Origin: a virus
Length of the DNA stretch: 46,987 bases
IMG/VR virus record: IMGVR_UViG_3300035698_004489
Location: 1 to 46,987 of that record
Reading direction: 5' to 3' (one strand)
Below the pieces are notes generated by a model. That model did no database searches, had not been told where the DNA came from, and saw only the letters and a program-made list of their open reading frames with translations. Positions 39,687 through 46,987 of the stretch are shown here, piece after piece. Made by a program: the position numbers and the translations under genes. Numbering within the stretch: the stretch's first letter is position 1; each line of letters opens with the position of its first letter.

Positions 39687-40093
39687 TTAATGTCCGCCGA
39701 ATCTATAGCGGCAACGTCAAGGTCGCTGGTTAAAGACCATCTCGCCCCTAGATTGCCGCCGGTAAGTTTATCCAATATACCAACCTCTCTTAAAATAAAC
39801 GCAGAACTAAAACTTGGAAACACGGCACGAACAGTAACTACATTTTCAGAATACGAAACATCAGCCAAACGCCGATGCAACTCATTCTCTAAATATCTAT
39901 CCTCTGTACTTGGGCTCTTTTCGCCCTGCCCTAAAGCTATATACGGCATCCACGCTAGTGTAAAGTTCGATGGTGATCCCAAGCATGACGCAATTGTCTC
40001 TAGCCCGCGCATCGTTATTATGTCAATAGCGTCAACCTCTACACCATTAACCTCGAGTATCGTAGTAATTTCTTTTACAGCAGTTAGCCTCAT
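39665..40093 (-). CDS. Tail-associated protein, WMPY/EIGIFD domain (short paralogue)
   Basis: This 142-residue protein has residues 48-142 that align with residues 66-165 of the 566-1366 product (WMPYIALGQ, ELHRRLA, VRAVFPSF, LREVGILDKLTG, LGARWSL). There are no SDS repeats. The N-terminal 45 residues form a different short domain. Overlaps on both sides (ATGA with the upstream gene) put it firmly in the late transcript. A virion attachment role is likely. Confidence 0.65.
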   Translation of the reverse strand: MRLTAVKEITTILEVNGVEVDAIDIITMRGLETIASCLGSPSNFTLAWMPYIALGQGEKSPSTEDRYLENELHRRLADVSYSENVVTVRAVFPSFSSAFILREVGILDKLTGGNLGARWSLTSDLDVAAIDSADIKCMIYIV

Positions 40094-40632
40094 TCTTCTC
40101 CAGCCCTTGCACCCATAGAGGCAACCATAGTGCTGACCGGAATACCACCTACTCCATGCCTTTGCGCTACTATCTTTTCGTATTCTTCTCTATCTACTAT
40201 CGCAAAAGAATACTTACTTCCCAAACTGGGAACATATACAATTTCCACTGGAACAGAAAGGCGTTTCTCTAATCCTTGCTTTGTATATTGACCCGGTAAC
40301 GGCTGATTGATTTTTCCAGGCCAACCATCCATCCTCTGCAAGTCTGATGTAGATACAGTAAGCACGCCAACCTTGTCACCAACATCTATGTATGGACTCT
40401 CGTAGTCTTTAGTTTGCTGTTCAAGTGCGGCTTTAGAATCGGCCGGAACTGACCGCTCTGAAATATCCTTCAATGTCTGCAAGGTTTTTTCTTGTATCTC
40501 TACGAAAGCTGGATTTATACCTGCTGCCGAAGCCACCCCTTTCATTGCATTTACAACCGCCTCGTCTATTGCCTTTTGCATTTCCGAAGATAACTCTTCT
40601 TTTTTCTTTACAACTCCTATTTTTTCCTGCAT
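40090..40632 (-). CDS. Structural-region protein, unknown
   Basis: In this 180-residue product the first 75 residues are helical (SSEMQKAIDEAVVNAMKGVA). The rest is mixed, with GDKVGVLTVSTSDLQRMDG and LSVPVEIVYVPSLG. It begins after the double hairpin following the decoration gene, with GGAGG at the right distance. It is not recognised. Virion assembly or completion is the likely area. Confidence 0.6.
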   Translation of the reverse strand: MQEKIGVVKKKEELSSEMQKAIDEAVVNAMKGVASAAGINPAFVEIQEKTLQTLKDISERSVPADSKAALEQQTKDYESPYIDVGDKVGVLTVSTSDLQRMDGWPGKINQPLPGQYTKQGLEKRLSVPVEIVYVPSLGSKYSFAIVDREEYEKIVAQRHGVGGIPVSTMVASMGARAGEE

Positions 40633-40725
40633 TGTTTAACCTCCATTTGTAAGAACCGGTAGGAGGTGACCTCTTCGGTATAACCTCCTACCGGCCGGCG
40701 GACGCGCGGGGCGGGCGTCCAAGTG
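40633..40725 (-). terminator. Double hairpin after the coat/decoration genes
   Basis: In mRNA order the first stem is GGACGC/GCGTCC (40720-40715 and 40705-40700). The second has 12-base arms CCGGTAGGAGGT/ACCTCCTACCGG (40694-40683 and 40667-40656) with a 15-base loop. No long T run follows. It could be a partial terminator or mRNA-protecting structure that keeps coat mRNA high relative to downstream genes. Confidence 0.6.
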
Positions 40726-41568
40726 TTATGCCGACACGCACATATTCGGTGCAGCCGGGCCACAAAGTAAATCAACAACTACATTATCGGCTGATGCCTG
40801 AGTAGCAAGAATAGCATTACCTATCAACAGGTTGAAAGCGGAAGTACTCGATACTGCAACATCAGCAGTTCTAGCAATAATAGCTTTGTCAACAGCCAAA
40901 GCTCCGTTGGCAGCTACCCAAATACGACCCTTGAAAGCAACCCACCCCCAATAGTTGTCGGCAATTCCATCGGGAGCAACAACAACTCCTTGAACCTCGG
41001 AGTTTTCATCACCCGCCGCGGAAGCTTCCAAATTATACGGGAAAGCCACATCAACCACATCACCAACAGCCAGAGCTACAGTTATATCTGGCTGGAACTC
41101 AACCCGAGTAGTGGTATTAGATATAATGTAAGCCGATTCGCCTTCAGGAGCGGCGTTCGCTCCACCGACATCATCGTATACATTCATAACACCATGCACA
41201 AGTTCATCAGCGGTCAAGCCGGTATCGGTAAAGTAGTAGAGGCCGCCGGCGGTAATGGTCAACTGTGTGTTTGCCGGTCTACTTGCCAGACTATACTGAG
41301 CAAGTGTACCTCCACTTCGGTTAAGACACCACCGAAATTCAACCTCTCCCTCGCACCATACCCTCTCGTATGGGCCGGTTCCGATTATTGAGTTTTCCAC
41401 TCTAATCTCACCGGGCTTAGGGGTTGGTTTATTTTCAACAGAGCCAGTTCTCAAAGTATACTGTGTATCGGCCACAGTGTCCCACAAGTTATTCATGTGC
41501 TGGCGCATTGTAGAGGCTTCGCCAGCCCATTCAGCTTTTAGTCTTGAAGTGATTGTCGGTCTAGCCAT
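40726..41568 (-). CDS. Head decoration or head-fibre-type structural protein
   Basis: This 280-residue protein lies straight after the coat gene and has a strong AGGAGG site. After a helical start (SRLKAEWAGEASTMRQHMNN) it is beta-rich with many Ala, Val and Thr residues (LAQYSLASRPANTQL, VAVSSTSAFNLLIGNAILA). These repeats of strands and small residues are like capsid decoration or fibre proteins. The assignment rests on position and composition. Confidence 0.6.
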   Translation of the reverse strand: MARPTITSRLKAEWAGEASTMRQHMNNLWDTVADTQYTLRTGSVENKPTPKPGEIRVENSIIGTGPYERVWCEGEVEFRWCLNRSGGTLAQYSLASRPANTQLTITAGGLYYFTDTGLTADELVHGVMNVYDDVGGANAAPEGESAYIISNTTTRVEFQPDITVALAVGDVVDVAFPYNLEASAAGDENSEVQGVVVAPDGIADNYWGWVAFKGRIWVAANGALAVDKAIIARTADVAVSSTSAFNLLIGNAILATQASADNVVVDLLCGPAAPNMCVSA

Positions 41569-41578
41569 GACTTACCTC

Positions 41579-42646
41579 CTATGCCCAAGCTGTAATTCCC
41601 TGAAGCACCGCGTGCTTGCGAGGAATCAACATTATTAACTGACCGCGAAGCATCAAATAACGCACCTTTACAAATTGATTGTAAGGCGTCCTTTCAGCAG
41701 TCCAGTTCATCCAGGCTCCACTATCAGAAATAAGACGAATATACTTTTTGTTCAGTATTCTTATCTCGCCGGTTGGAGCGTCATACGAGTCAAATCTAAC
41801 TGGAACTCCCCTGAAGAGAGCGTTACCAAAGTTATACCGAGTAGTAGCATCATTACTCTGGTAATTTATACGGTAATTTTTCATGTGTTGAACGCAATCC
41901 GTATATTGCTCGTATGTCATCTGGTCAGTGATTAGAAAGTAATCACTAAGACTCTCACCCTGAGAGCAGTTATTAAACATTGTTCCCATACGTTTCAGGC
42001 AAGTCGAATAACCAGTCGCAATAACACCAAACGCGCCAACATTGGCCGGCGCACCAAGTCCAGACTCAGTAGGGTGCGGCTGGTACGAAAGAGCCGAATT
42101 ATCCCAATAGCAATTACGCCACCAGTAATGACCAGCTCTATCAAGTCCGGCTAGCACTCCAGTTCTAGGATCGGTTGGAACGAGTAATTGAAGGCCATTC
42201 AAGTCCTTTCCAGAATTTCCTACCAATGACGCCCATAGCATGGTGTTCATTTCTTCTCTAACACCATCAACCAGGGCTTCAACTCGCTGTTCCACCAAGT
42301 CAAAAATGTTACCAGAACCGGCCTGTTCTCGCTCTGTCACCCAGTCAACGATGACATCGCCAGCCCCTTGTTTGAAGTTCCAATAACAGAAATTTAGAAC
42401 AGGAGAAGAAGCTGGAGTCATAACCGTCCCTTTGTCAAATGTCTTGAAGCTAGCATTCTTTCCTGTTCTAAGTGTTGATTTTATTCTCGCTCCACCGTTT
42501 CGTTCCTGTCTCCACGGCGAGGTTTCCAGTTCATTCAAGAGCGGATTCTGCATAAATAACTGGTCATAAATAACTGGCAGATATTCGTCAAGGCAAGTTG
42601 CTACCCGCTCGTCGTCTAGCGCATCAGTAATGTTTCTATCAGCCAC
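41579..42646 (-). CDS. Major capsid protein
   Basis: The start is GTG behind GGAGGAG. The 355-residue length and place after the scaffold fit a P22/HK97-fold coat protein. Phrases such as YLPVIYDQLFMQNPLLNELE at the start, FDLVEQRVEALVDGVREEMN (a spine-helix-like region) and GNALFRGVPVRFDSYD with IRILNKKYIRL (end-strand region) are typical of phage coat proteins. No delta-domain protease site is apparent, in keeping with a separate scaffold. It should be the most abundant virion protein. Confidence 0.8.
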   Translation of the reverse strand: MADRNITDALDDERVATCLDEYLPVIYDQLFMQNPLLNELETSPWRQERNGGARIKSTLRTGKNASFKTFDKGTVMTPASSPVLNFCYWNFKQGAGDVIVDWVTEREQAGSGNIFDLVEQRVEALVDGVREEMNTMLWASLVGNSGKDLNGLQLLVPTDPRTGVLAGLDRAGHYWWRNCYWDNSALSYQPHPTESGLGAPANVGAFGVIATGYSTCLKRMGTMFNNCSQGESLSDYFLITDQMTYEQYTDCVQHMKNYRINYQSNDATTRYNFGNALFRGVPVRFDSYDAPTGEIRILNKKYIRLISDSGAWMNWTAERTPYNQFVKVRYLMLRGQLIMLIPRKHAVLQGITAWA

Positions 42647-42662
42647 TTTTTACTCCTCCAAT

Positions 42663-43586
42663 CTACGGTATAGATCGTGGGTGTTCTTTATTAAATCTTT
42701 CCATTGCCCTTCGAGTAGCACCACCAAAGCTGTTACTTCCTTCTTCTGTGTTTCTCTTTAGCGCACTCTTAAGTTTGGAAAGTACCGATCCAGCCGAAGA
42801 GGGTACAGTAATCGCGCCACCACCAGAAGAACTTTGCTCTACACCCGGTCTCGCTTTAGGTAATGCTCCTCCAGCAAGTTGCTGTTTTGGAGGTTGCCCT
42901 GCTTGCCTGGTGTGTAAAGCTGGATTCTGACCAGCCAGCAGATCGTACGCCTCCTCAAGTTTAATCATTGATCCATCTTGCCCTCGATATTGCATTTGTT
43001 TATTCTGCAATGCTTGTAGGGTCACGGACTTTGCGCTTGGATACTTGTTGCAAAGTACACCGTACTCTGATTGCACTTGATTATTTTGCATATACCGCGT
43101 AACCTCCGTTACTGGCAACATAAGACCGGGCATAACCTCTTGAAGCACATCAGTAATCAACTTGCGCGCCTCAATTTCCTCCGGAGACCTATCTTGAACC
43201 GCCGGAGATTGAGCGTTTGGTTGATTATTACTGAATGGACTGTCTACCGGTTGACCAGACTGTATCCTTCCAATAGTCTCAAAAACTATTTTGTTTACTA
43301 CTGGATTTTCTTTAACAAGTTCACCCAAATCTGCATAATTCTGTTTGGCGTCTAATTCTCTCCCTCTATCTGCAAGTAATTGCATTTTCTGAGTGAAGAC
43401 ACCATTCATACTGTTAAAGCGTTCTTTTTCAGCATCGGTTAAAGATTCAAGGTCAACGTTCATGAACGAATCAGAGGCTTGACCCATAGCTTGCTCTGTC
43501 GGCTGCGACGAATCCTGAGTCCCTGCAGATTGGTCATCGCTGACTTCCGCCGAGTTACTCTGGTCATCTATGTTTTCGTTTGGCAT
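42663..43586 (-). CDS. Scaffold protein
   Basis: The ATG at 43586 is seven bases after GGAGGA; earlier in-frame ATGs at 43601 and 43592 overlap or touch the site. The 307-residue product is acidic and Gln/Ser-rich at both ends, with a helical middle (ADAEKERFNSMNGVFTQKMQ-like, LADRGRELDAKQNYADLG). The C-terminus is basic (KSALKRNTEEG, ATRRAMERF), as in scaffolds that bind coat through a basic end. It lies directly before the coat gene. Confidence 0.75.
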   Translation of the reverse strand: MPNENIDDQSNSAEVSDDQSAGTQDSSQPTEQAMGQASDSFMNVDLESLTDAEKERFNSMNGVFTQKMQLLADRGRELDAKQNYADLGELVKENPVVNKIVFETIGRIQSGQPVDSPFSNNQPNAQSPAVQDRSPEEIEARKLITDVLQEVMPGLMLPVTEVTRYMQNNQVQSEYGVLCNKYPSAKSVTLQALQNKQMQYRGQDGSMIKLEEAYDLLAGQNPALHTRQAGQPPKQQLAGGALPKARPGVEQSSSGGGAITVPSSAGSVLSKLKSALKRNTEEGSNSFGGATRRAMERFNKEHPRSIP

Positions 43587-43588
43587 CT

Positions 43589-43855
43589 TCATTTCCTCCA
43601 TTTGTTATTCAAGTCTTGTAACTGACGAACCATATTCTCAAAATGCACCTCACTCCTTATACTACTTTCAGTAAGTTCCTTAAAGCAAAGAACAAACAGT
43701 TTATGATCTTCTTTAAGATCATCTATAACTGCATTTCTTGAGGCGCTTCCATTGTGCGAATCTTTTATACGAAGAAAATTCGTTACAACATTTATTGCAA
43801 GTATTACGGTAGCAATTGGTATTGCTATAGTTAAGTTTACATCCACGACTCTCAC
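43589..43855 (-). CDS. Small membrane protein with helical tail
   Basis: GTG at 43855 overlaps the previous stop (GTGA). In the 88 residues, 7-28 are hydrophobic (LTIAIPIATVILAINVVTNF) and likely span the membrane. The rest is a charged helix (DLKEDHKLFVLCFKEL, MVRQLQDLNNKWRK). It could be a holin or inner spanin-like protein, though its place between virion genes is unusual for lysis genes. No cassette partner is nearby. Confidence 0.55.
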   Translation of the reverse strand: MRVVDVNLTIAIPIATVILAINVVTNFLRIKDSHNGSASRNAVIDDLKEDHKLFVLCFKELTESSIRSEVHFENMVRQLQDLNNKWRK

Positions 43856-44208
43856 CTCATGGCTGGATAAACTGCACGATACTCATAAACCTCTTCGTCT
43901 GGGATCGCTTGATTTGACTGCATTGGAACAATCTTTATATAGGCAGTTCCATTTCCGGATGCACCTATTATGCTTACCTTCCTACACGGTATCACGAACT
44001 CTTCTACAAGTGCAACGGGTATTCTATAACTGGCAGCTCTTTTCTCCGCCGCCGATAAAGCGTCCCATGTATCGTCGGCATCTTCTTGAACATGAAACAC
44101 CTCGGTCTCGCAATATATTGTATAAGAATATATTAACTCGCCAAATTCTTGTTCAACTGCGGCCGCTGCGTTGAATGCTACTTGAAAGCTATTTTCTTCT
44201 GCTGGCAT
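43852..44208 (-). CDS. Small structural-region protein
   Basis: This 118-residue protein has GAGGTGAGGATTT before its ATG. It is acidic, with an N-terminal helix (AFNAAAAVEQEFGELIYSY) and a beta-rich C-half (VSIIGASGNGTAYIKIVPM). It lies between the zinc-ribbon and membrane-protein genes, near portal and scaffold. It is not recognised. Confidence 0.55.
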   Translation of the reverse strand: MPAEENSFQVAFNAAAAVEQEFGELIYSYTIYCETEVFHVQEDADDTWDALSAAEKRAASYRIPVALVEEFVIPCRKVSIIGASGNGTAYIKIVPMQSNQAIPDEEVYEYRAVYPAMR

Positions 44209-44223
44209 AAATCCTCACCTCCA

Positions 44224-44694
44224 TTAACGAGTATTCCTTGATTTTATATCGTTAATAAAACTTCTATAATCCGCTTGTCCTTCCGTTGAAATTACATCTT
44301 CTCCGGTTCTGGAATTTTCTTTTCCCCACCCCGGTTCCTTTCTTTTGTCAAATATAGTTTTCTTTTCAACAACCGGACGACCTTCAGCAACAGCTCGTTC
44401 CTCTGAGGTTAAACGACCCGCACTCGGTTCTGGGTTAAATGGCAAGTCAGGGCAGTACGCGTTTGAATAAGCGAGTTTCTCTCTCAAGTCCCGCCTAGAA
44501 CTAACATGCATACCAAGAGATTCATCAAACCCCGGCTCAATGTCGCCCCTCACCACAGTTGTCTGCAACTCCAGGGCGCGCCTCATATCAGAACCGCAAT
44601 ACTTGCATGAAGGTAATACATTGCGATCTTTAATTTCAGCAAGTATTTCTTCTTGATACTCGCACACCGTACATATAATAGGATAAATAGGCAT
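44224..44694 (-). CDS. FmdB-like zinc-ribbon protein
   Basis: In this 156-residue protein, MPIYPIICTVCEYQEEIL and PSCKYCGSDMRRAL carry two C-x2-C pairs in the first 40 residues, the FmdB/Zn-ribbon pattern found in many phages near the terminase or portal. The remainder is polar, probably disordered, with RRDLREKLAYSN and KEPGWGKENSR. The role in phages is not known; it may assist virion assembly or regulate late genes. GGAGG lies just before the ATG. Confidence 0.7.
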   Translation of the reverse strand: MPIYPIICTVCEYQEEILAEIKDRNVLPSCKYCGSDMRRALELQTTVVRGDIEPGFDESLGMHVSSRRDLREKLAYSNAYCPDLPFNPEPSAGRLTSEERAVAEGRPVVEKKTIFDKRKEPGWGKENSRTGEDVISTEGQADYRSFINDIKSRNTR

Positions 44695-44695
44695 T

Positions 44696-46393
44696 TCAAC
44701 CTCCCCGCGAAGCAGTCAACTGCCCCATAATCTGATTACCAGTTCCACCTTGCTGCCCGCCTTGGGCAGCCGAACCGCCGCCGCCTTGCTGCGCTGCTTG
44801 CGGAGACGGCTGGAGTAATAATTGCGTTTGTCTAAAATCCAAACCAAGTGAATTTGAAATAATCTTAATGAATCCTTCTGGATTAACTTGAATCCCTGCC
44901 TGCCCTAACAAATTAGCAAGCGTAGTAACCTTGCGAAGTTCTTCATCTCTAGCGGCCATCGCTGTAGAACCAAACTTTATATCAACTTTTATATTGCTAA
45001 ATGGAAGTAATTGCCACGAAAGTTCAGGAGGAATGCCTATCCTTTCCAGAATTTTTTCACTCGGCCATGTATCGCTAACTATAGTAAGCATCTTCTCCAT
45101 CGTACTAGCAATAAATTTGTTAAGCTTCTTGCCTCTCTGTAAATTCCTAGCATCTGATTTTTCTTGAAGCGCAGCGGCCTCAAAAGCGGTTTCAACCCCA
45201 GGTTCATGACGACCCCTATCCTGCATTGTTACTCCACTCAACATGCGTATAACCGATTGCTTGATATTTAGATTCTGATAGAAGTCATACCCAACAGGCG
45301 AGCCCTTTATCTCCTCAACCGACACCCCATCTCCAAGTCCTTCGATTGGAACTAACTCAAAGTTTTTTGAACTCTTTAAGGCTTTCTGCGCCACAGCACC
45401 CACCTTCGCCGGATCGAAAGCATATTTGGTCAATCCAGCCCTGCGAGCATGAGAATCCATGTAGTACATTATCTTAGCTTCGCCAACCATGTGTTCTTCA
45501 ATACTTTGCGATATGCTTTTACCCCAAACCTTCCTCGGTCTGGACGGCTGAAAATTCAATATGTCGTAAAGTTCTATACCGTAGTCGTCGTCCTGTCGGA
45601 GAACTTTATCGTGTTTATCAGCCACAGTAATAATCTTACTGTTCTCAAGGTCATGGATTTCGATTAACAACACAGTATCATTTTGAGTATCTTTATATCT
45701 ATCCTGCTTGCTGGACTGTACTCCAAGTACTCTATCTACTGAACTCTCAGTACCAACAAGAGAAGAGGTATTGCTATAGATTTTATTGCGCTTAACCTCG
45801 TCCAGCGGTTTGCGAATTTCCTGTGCTATCCATCTTAAGTCTTTCCATCTCTTTGGGCTATAGTCGATAAGTAAATCTAATGGAGACACCCAATTACTGA
45901 AAACCATTTCACTTCGTATCTCTGGATCGCCGGCGGTAGCGTCTCCAAGTTGATAAGATGTATCCGCAACCTCGTACGCGTAACCTGACTTGTGAATACC
46001 ACTGCCAAGTATCAAACCGTCCACGCTAATTTCTTCTATAGTCTCATCAAAAGCAAGTAGATTATATAAATATGAAGCAAATAACTCCCATACAACAGCA
46101 GACCAATCCCAATCCGAATGGGTAGGTGTAAACTCGAATACCGGTTCATAAAAAATAATGCTTGGCAATATGTTGAGTACAATAGTTTCTAGTTCATTAA
46201 CTTGCGGATAGTATCCAAGTTCGTTTACGCTGCTCTTGCGATACCCGGCAGTATGGCCTTTACTTCCCCAAAGTTGGTCGTTATACAGTTTCTCCCAATA
46301 AGTCCAATCAGGGCTGTATTGCTTTCTATAATCCCTGGAAATATCTATCCTTCTATTCCAATTATTGAGATCATCACTAGTCTTTTTAGGCAT
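44696..46393 (-). CDS. Portal protein
   Basis: This 565-residue protein has a start, WNRRIDISRDYRKQYSPDW, and VNELETIVLNILPSIIFYEPVFEFTP typical of P22-type portals, with an N-terminal wing. YEVADTSYQLG...FSNWVSPLDLLIDY matches the portal stem/wing region, and QSVIRMLSGVTMQDRG plus TAFEAAALQEKS the crown region. The Gln/Gly-rich C-terminus looks disordered. It forms the ring through which DNA enters the head. Good GGAG site; it follows the spike gene. Confidence 0.85.
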   Translation of the reverse strand: MPKKTSDDLNNWNRRIDISRDYRKQYSPDWTYWEKLYNDQLWGSKGHTAGYRKSSVNELGYYPQVNELETIVLNILPSIIFYEPVFEFTPTHSDWDWSAVVWELFASYLYNLLAFDETIEEISVDGLILGSGIHKSGYAYEVADTSYQLGDATAGDPEIRSEMVFSNWVSPLDLLIDYSPKRWKDLRWIAQEIRKPLDEVKRNKIYSNTSSLVGTESSVDRVLGVQSSKQDRYKDTQNDTVLLIEIHDLENSKIITVADKHDKVLRQDDDYGIELYDILNFQPSRPRKVWGKSISQSIEEHMVGEAKIMYYMDSHARRAGLTKYAFDPAKVGAVAQKALKSSKNFELVPIEGLGDGVSVEEIKGSPVGYDFYQNLNIKQSVIRMLSGVTMQDRGRHEPGVETAFEAAALQEKSDARNLQRGKKLNKFIASTMEKMLTIVSDTWPSEKILERIGIPPELSWQLLPFSNIKVDIKFGSTAMAARDEELRKVTTLANLLGQAGIQVNPEGFIKIISNSLGLDFRQTQLLLQPSPQAAQQGGGGSAAQGGQQGGTGNQIMGQLTASRGG

Positions 46394-46427
46394 TACTAAA
46401 CTCCAACCTTGAGAGTCTGGTCATATG

Positions 46428-46987
46428 TTAAAGACCTCCGTATCGCGGCTTGTCTACCAAATACATTCGCTGGATTTCTGCTGCTGCTAATTCGCGGTTG
46501 AAAAAAACGATATTGCTAAGAAGTCCATCCAAATTCCTTTCAATTACCCCTCTTGTATTTCTTGCTCCAATCGCCAACGGGTACTCAAAGTTCGCTGTAT
46601 TGTCCGCCTGATCATTACTCCCACTGGTGAATACCAGTTTAACGCCATCCAGATAGACGCTTATTTCGCGCGCTGCTGTATAGCAGTCCCAAACAACAGC
46701 GATATTATGCCAACTTCCATCAGTAATTCCAGTGTCAAATTCCACCCTGCCGTTGTATTGTTGGATGTCCTCATCCCTAATTTGAGCAAAAATCCGTCCG
46801 CCTGCATTATCGTTAACGGTCAACTGTAAGAGGGTGTTGAAATCATCATTTATCGTTCCCAATACGTTCATTACCGTTACTGCGTCTGTGGACAGAACCC
46901 AGCCTATAAAAGTAGTGGGGCTACCGCCTAAGCCGCTGCCAAAATCCCCCATCGTGCCTGCACCCACATAGTCGGTGCCGCCATCAA
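46428..46987 (-). CDS. Tail spike/fibre protein, C-terminal LamG-like half (continues from base 556 of a circular genome)
   Basis: The frame is open from the right edge to a TAA at 46430-46428. It contains a concanavalin A/LamG-type jelly roll: an opening GGTDYV phrase, TFIGWVLSTD, DGSWHNIAVVWD, ISVYLDGVK and a closing LSNIVFFNRELAAAEI. These are standard LamG landmarks. The opening strand of the domain starts at the window edge, so the GTG at 46967 is unlikely to be a true start. Joining base 46987 to base 1 keeps the frame and links this domain to the pectate-lyase-like part at 1-556. LamG domains bind carbohydrate or protein ligands, so this is a likely receptor-binding end of the spike. 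The portal gene follows 34 bases downstream. Confidence 0.75.
   Translation of the reverse strand, partial: DGGTDYVGAGTMGDFGSGLGGSPTTFIGWVLSTDAVTVMNVLGTINDDFNTLLQLTVNDNAGGRIFAQIRDEDIQQYNGRVEFDTGITDGSWHNIAVVWDCYTAAREISVYLDGVKLVFTSGSNDQADNTANFEYPLAIGARNTRGVIERNLDGLLSNIVFFNRELAAAEIQRMYLVDKPRYGGL

Noticed and set aside
46428-46967. Independent LamG gene starting at GTG 46967
   Set aside because: The frame is open upstream to the edge, the LamG fold starts before it, and no SD is present.

Overview
The window looks like one complete tailed-phage genome, probably a short-tailed (podovirus-like) virus of a bacterium, cut open inside a gene. The evidence is a TerL, a P22-type portal, scaffold and coat genes, a tail-hub protein and three large internal-virion-type proteins, with no tape-measure, tail-tube or sheath gene. 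The reading frame of a tail-spike gene leaves the left edge and re-enters the right edge in phase, so the DNA behaves as a 46,987-bp circle. That fits headful packaging with circular permutation. Consensus sigma-70 promoters and strong AGGAGG-type ribosome sites point to a bacterial host. I cannot name the host. I recognise no integrase, tRNA or CRISPR.

Layout. (1) Minus strand 4657->1, continuing 46987->22932: one long late block. In transcription order it holds a possible TerS, a cytidylyltransferase-like enzyme, TerL, tail-domain genes, a tail spike with a LamG domain, portal, a zinc-ribbon protein, scaffold, coat, decoration protein, an eight-gene methyltransferase/glycosyltransferase island (39686-33217), adaptor, a tyrosine-phosphatase-like gene, tail hub and internal virion proteins. 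(2) 4658-6042: a 1.4-kb control region between divergent operons, with two perfect, divergent sigma-70 promoters, an AT-rich tract and several short repeat families (a candidate origin or operator zone). (3) Plus strand 6043-22929: the early/middle block. It starts with small, often Cys-rich proteins and an Imm-5-like alanine-repeat protein. It continues with a SNF2 helicase, an SSB-like protein, a DNA methyltransferase and a 1012-residue primase-MCM fusion, and ends with a nuclease, a sigma-like factor and a subtilisin-like protease. The two blocks converge at 22929/22932 with two bases between their stops.

How it may work. The early promoter drives the replication genes. The primase-MCM fusion, SNF2 helicase, SSB-like protein and nuclease would form a replisome that still needs a host polymerase, because none is recognised here. 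The sigma-like protein near the end of the early block is a candidate late switch, although the late promoter itself has full host-type -35 and -10 boxes. The late block builds and packs the virion. The island inside it could modify virion or host surface glycans.

Most unusual: a fused PriS-like, PriL-Cys-like and MCM replication protein; at least four single-gene insertions, each bounded by a direct repeat of a gene junction or ribosome site; the glycan island inside the virion operon; and a perfect hairpin that puts the first late gene's Shine-Dalgarno in its loop.
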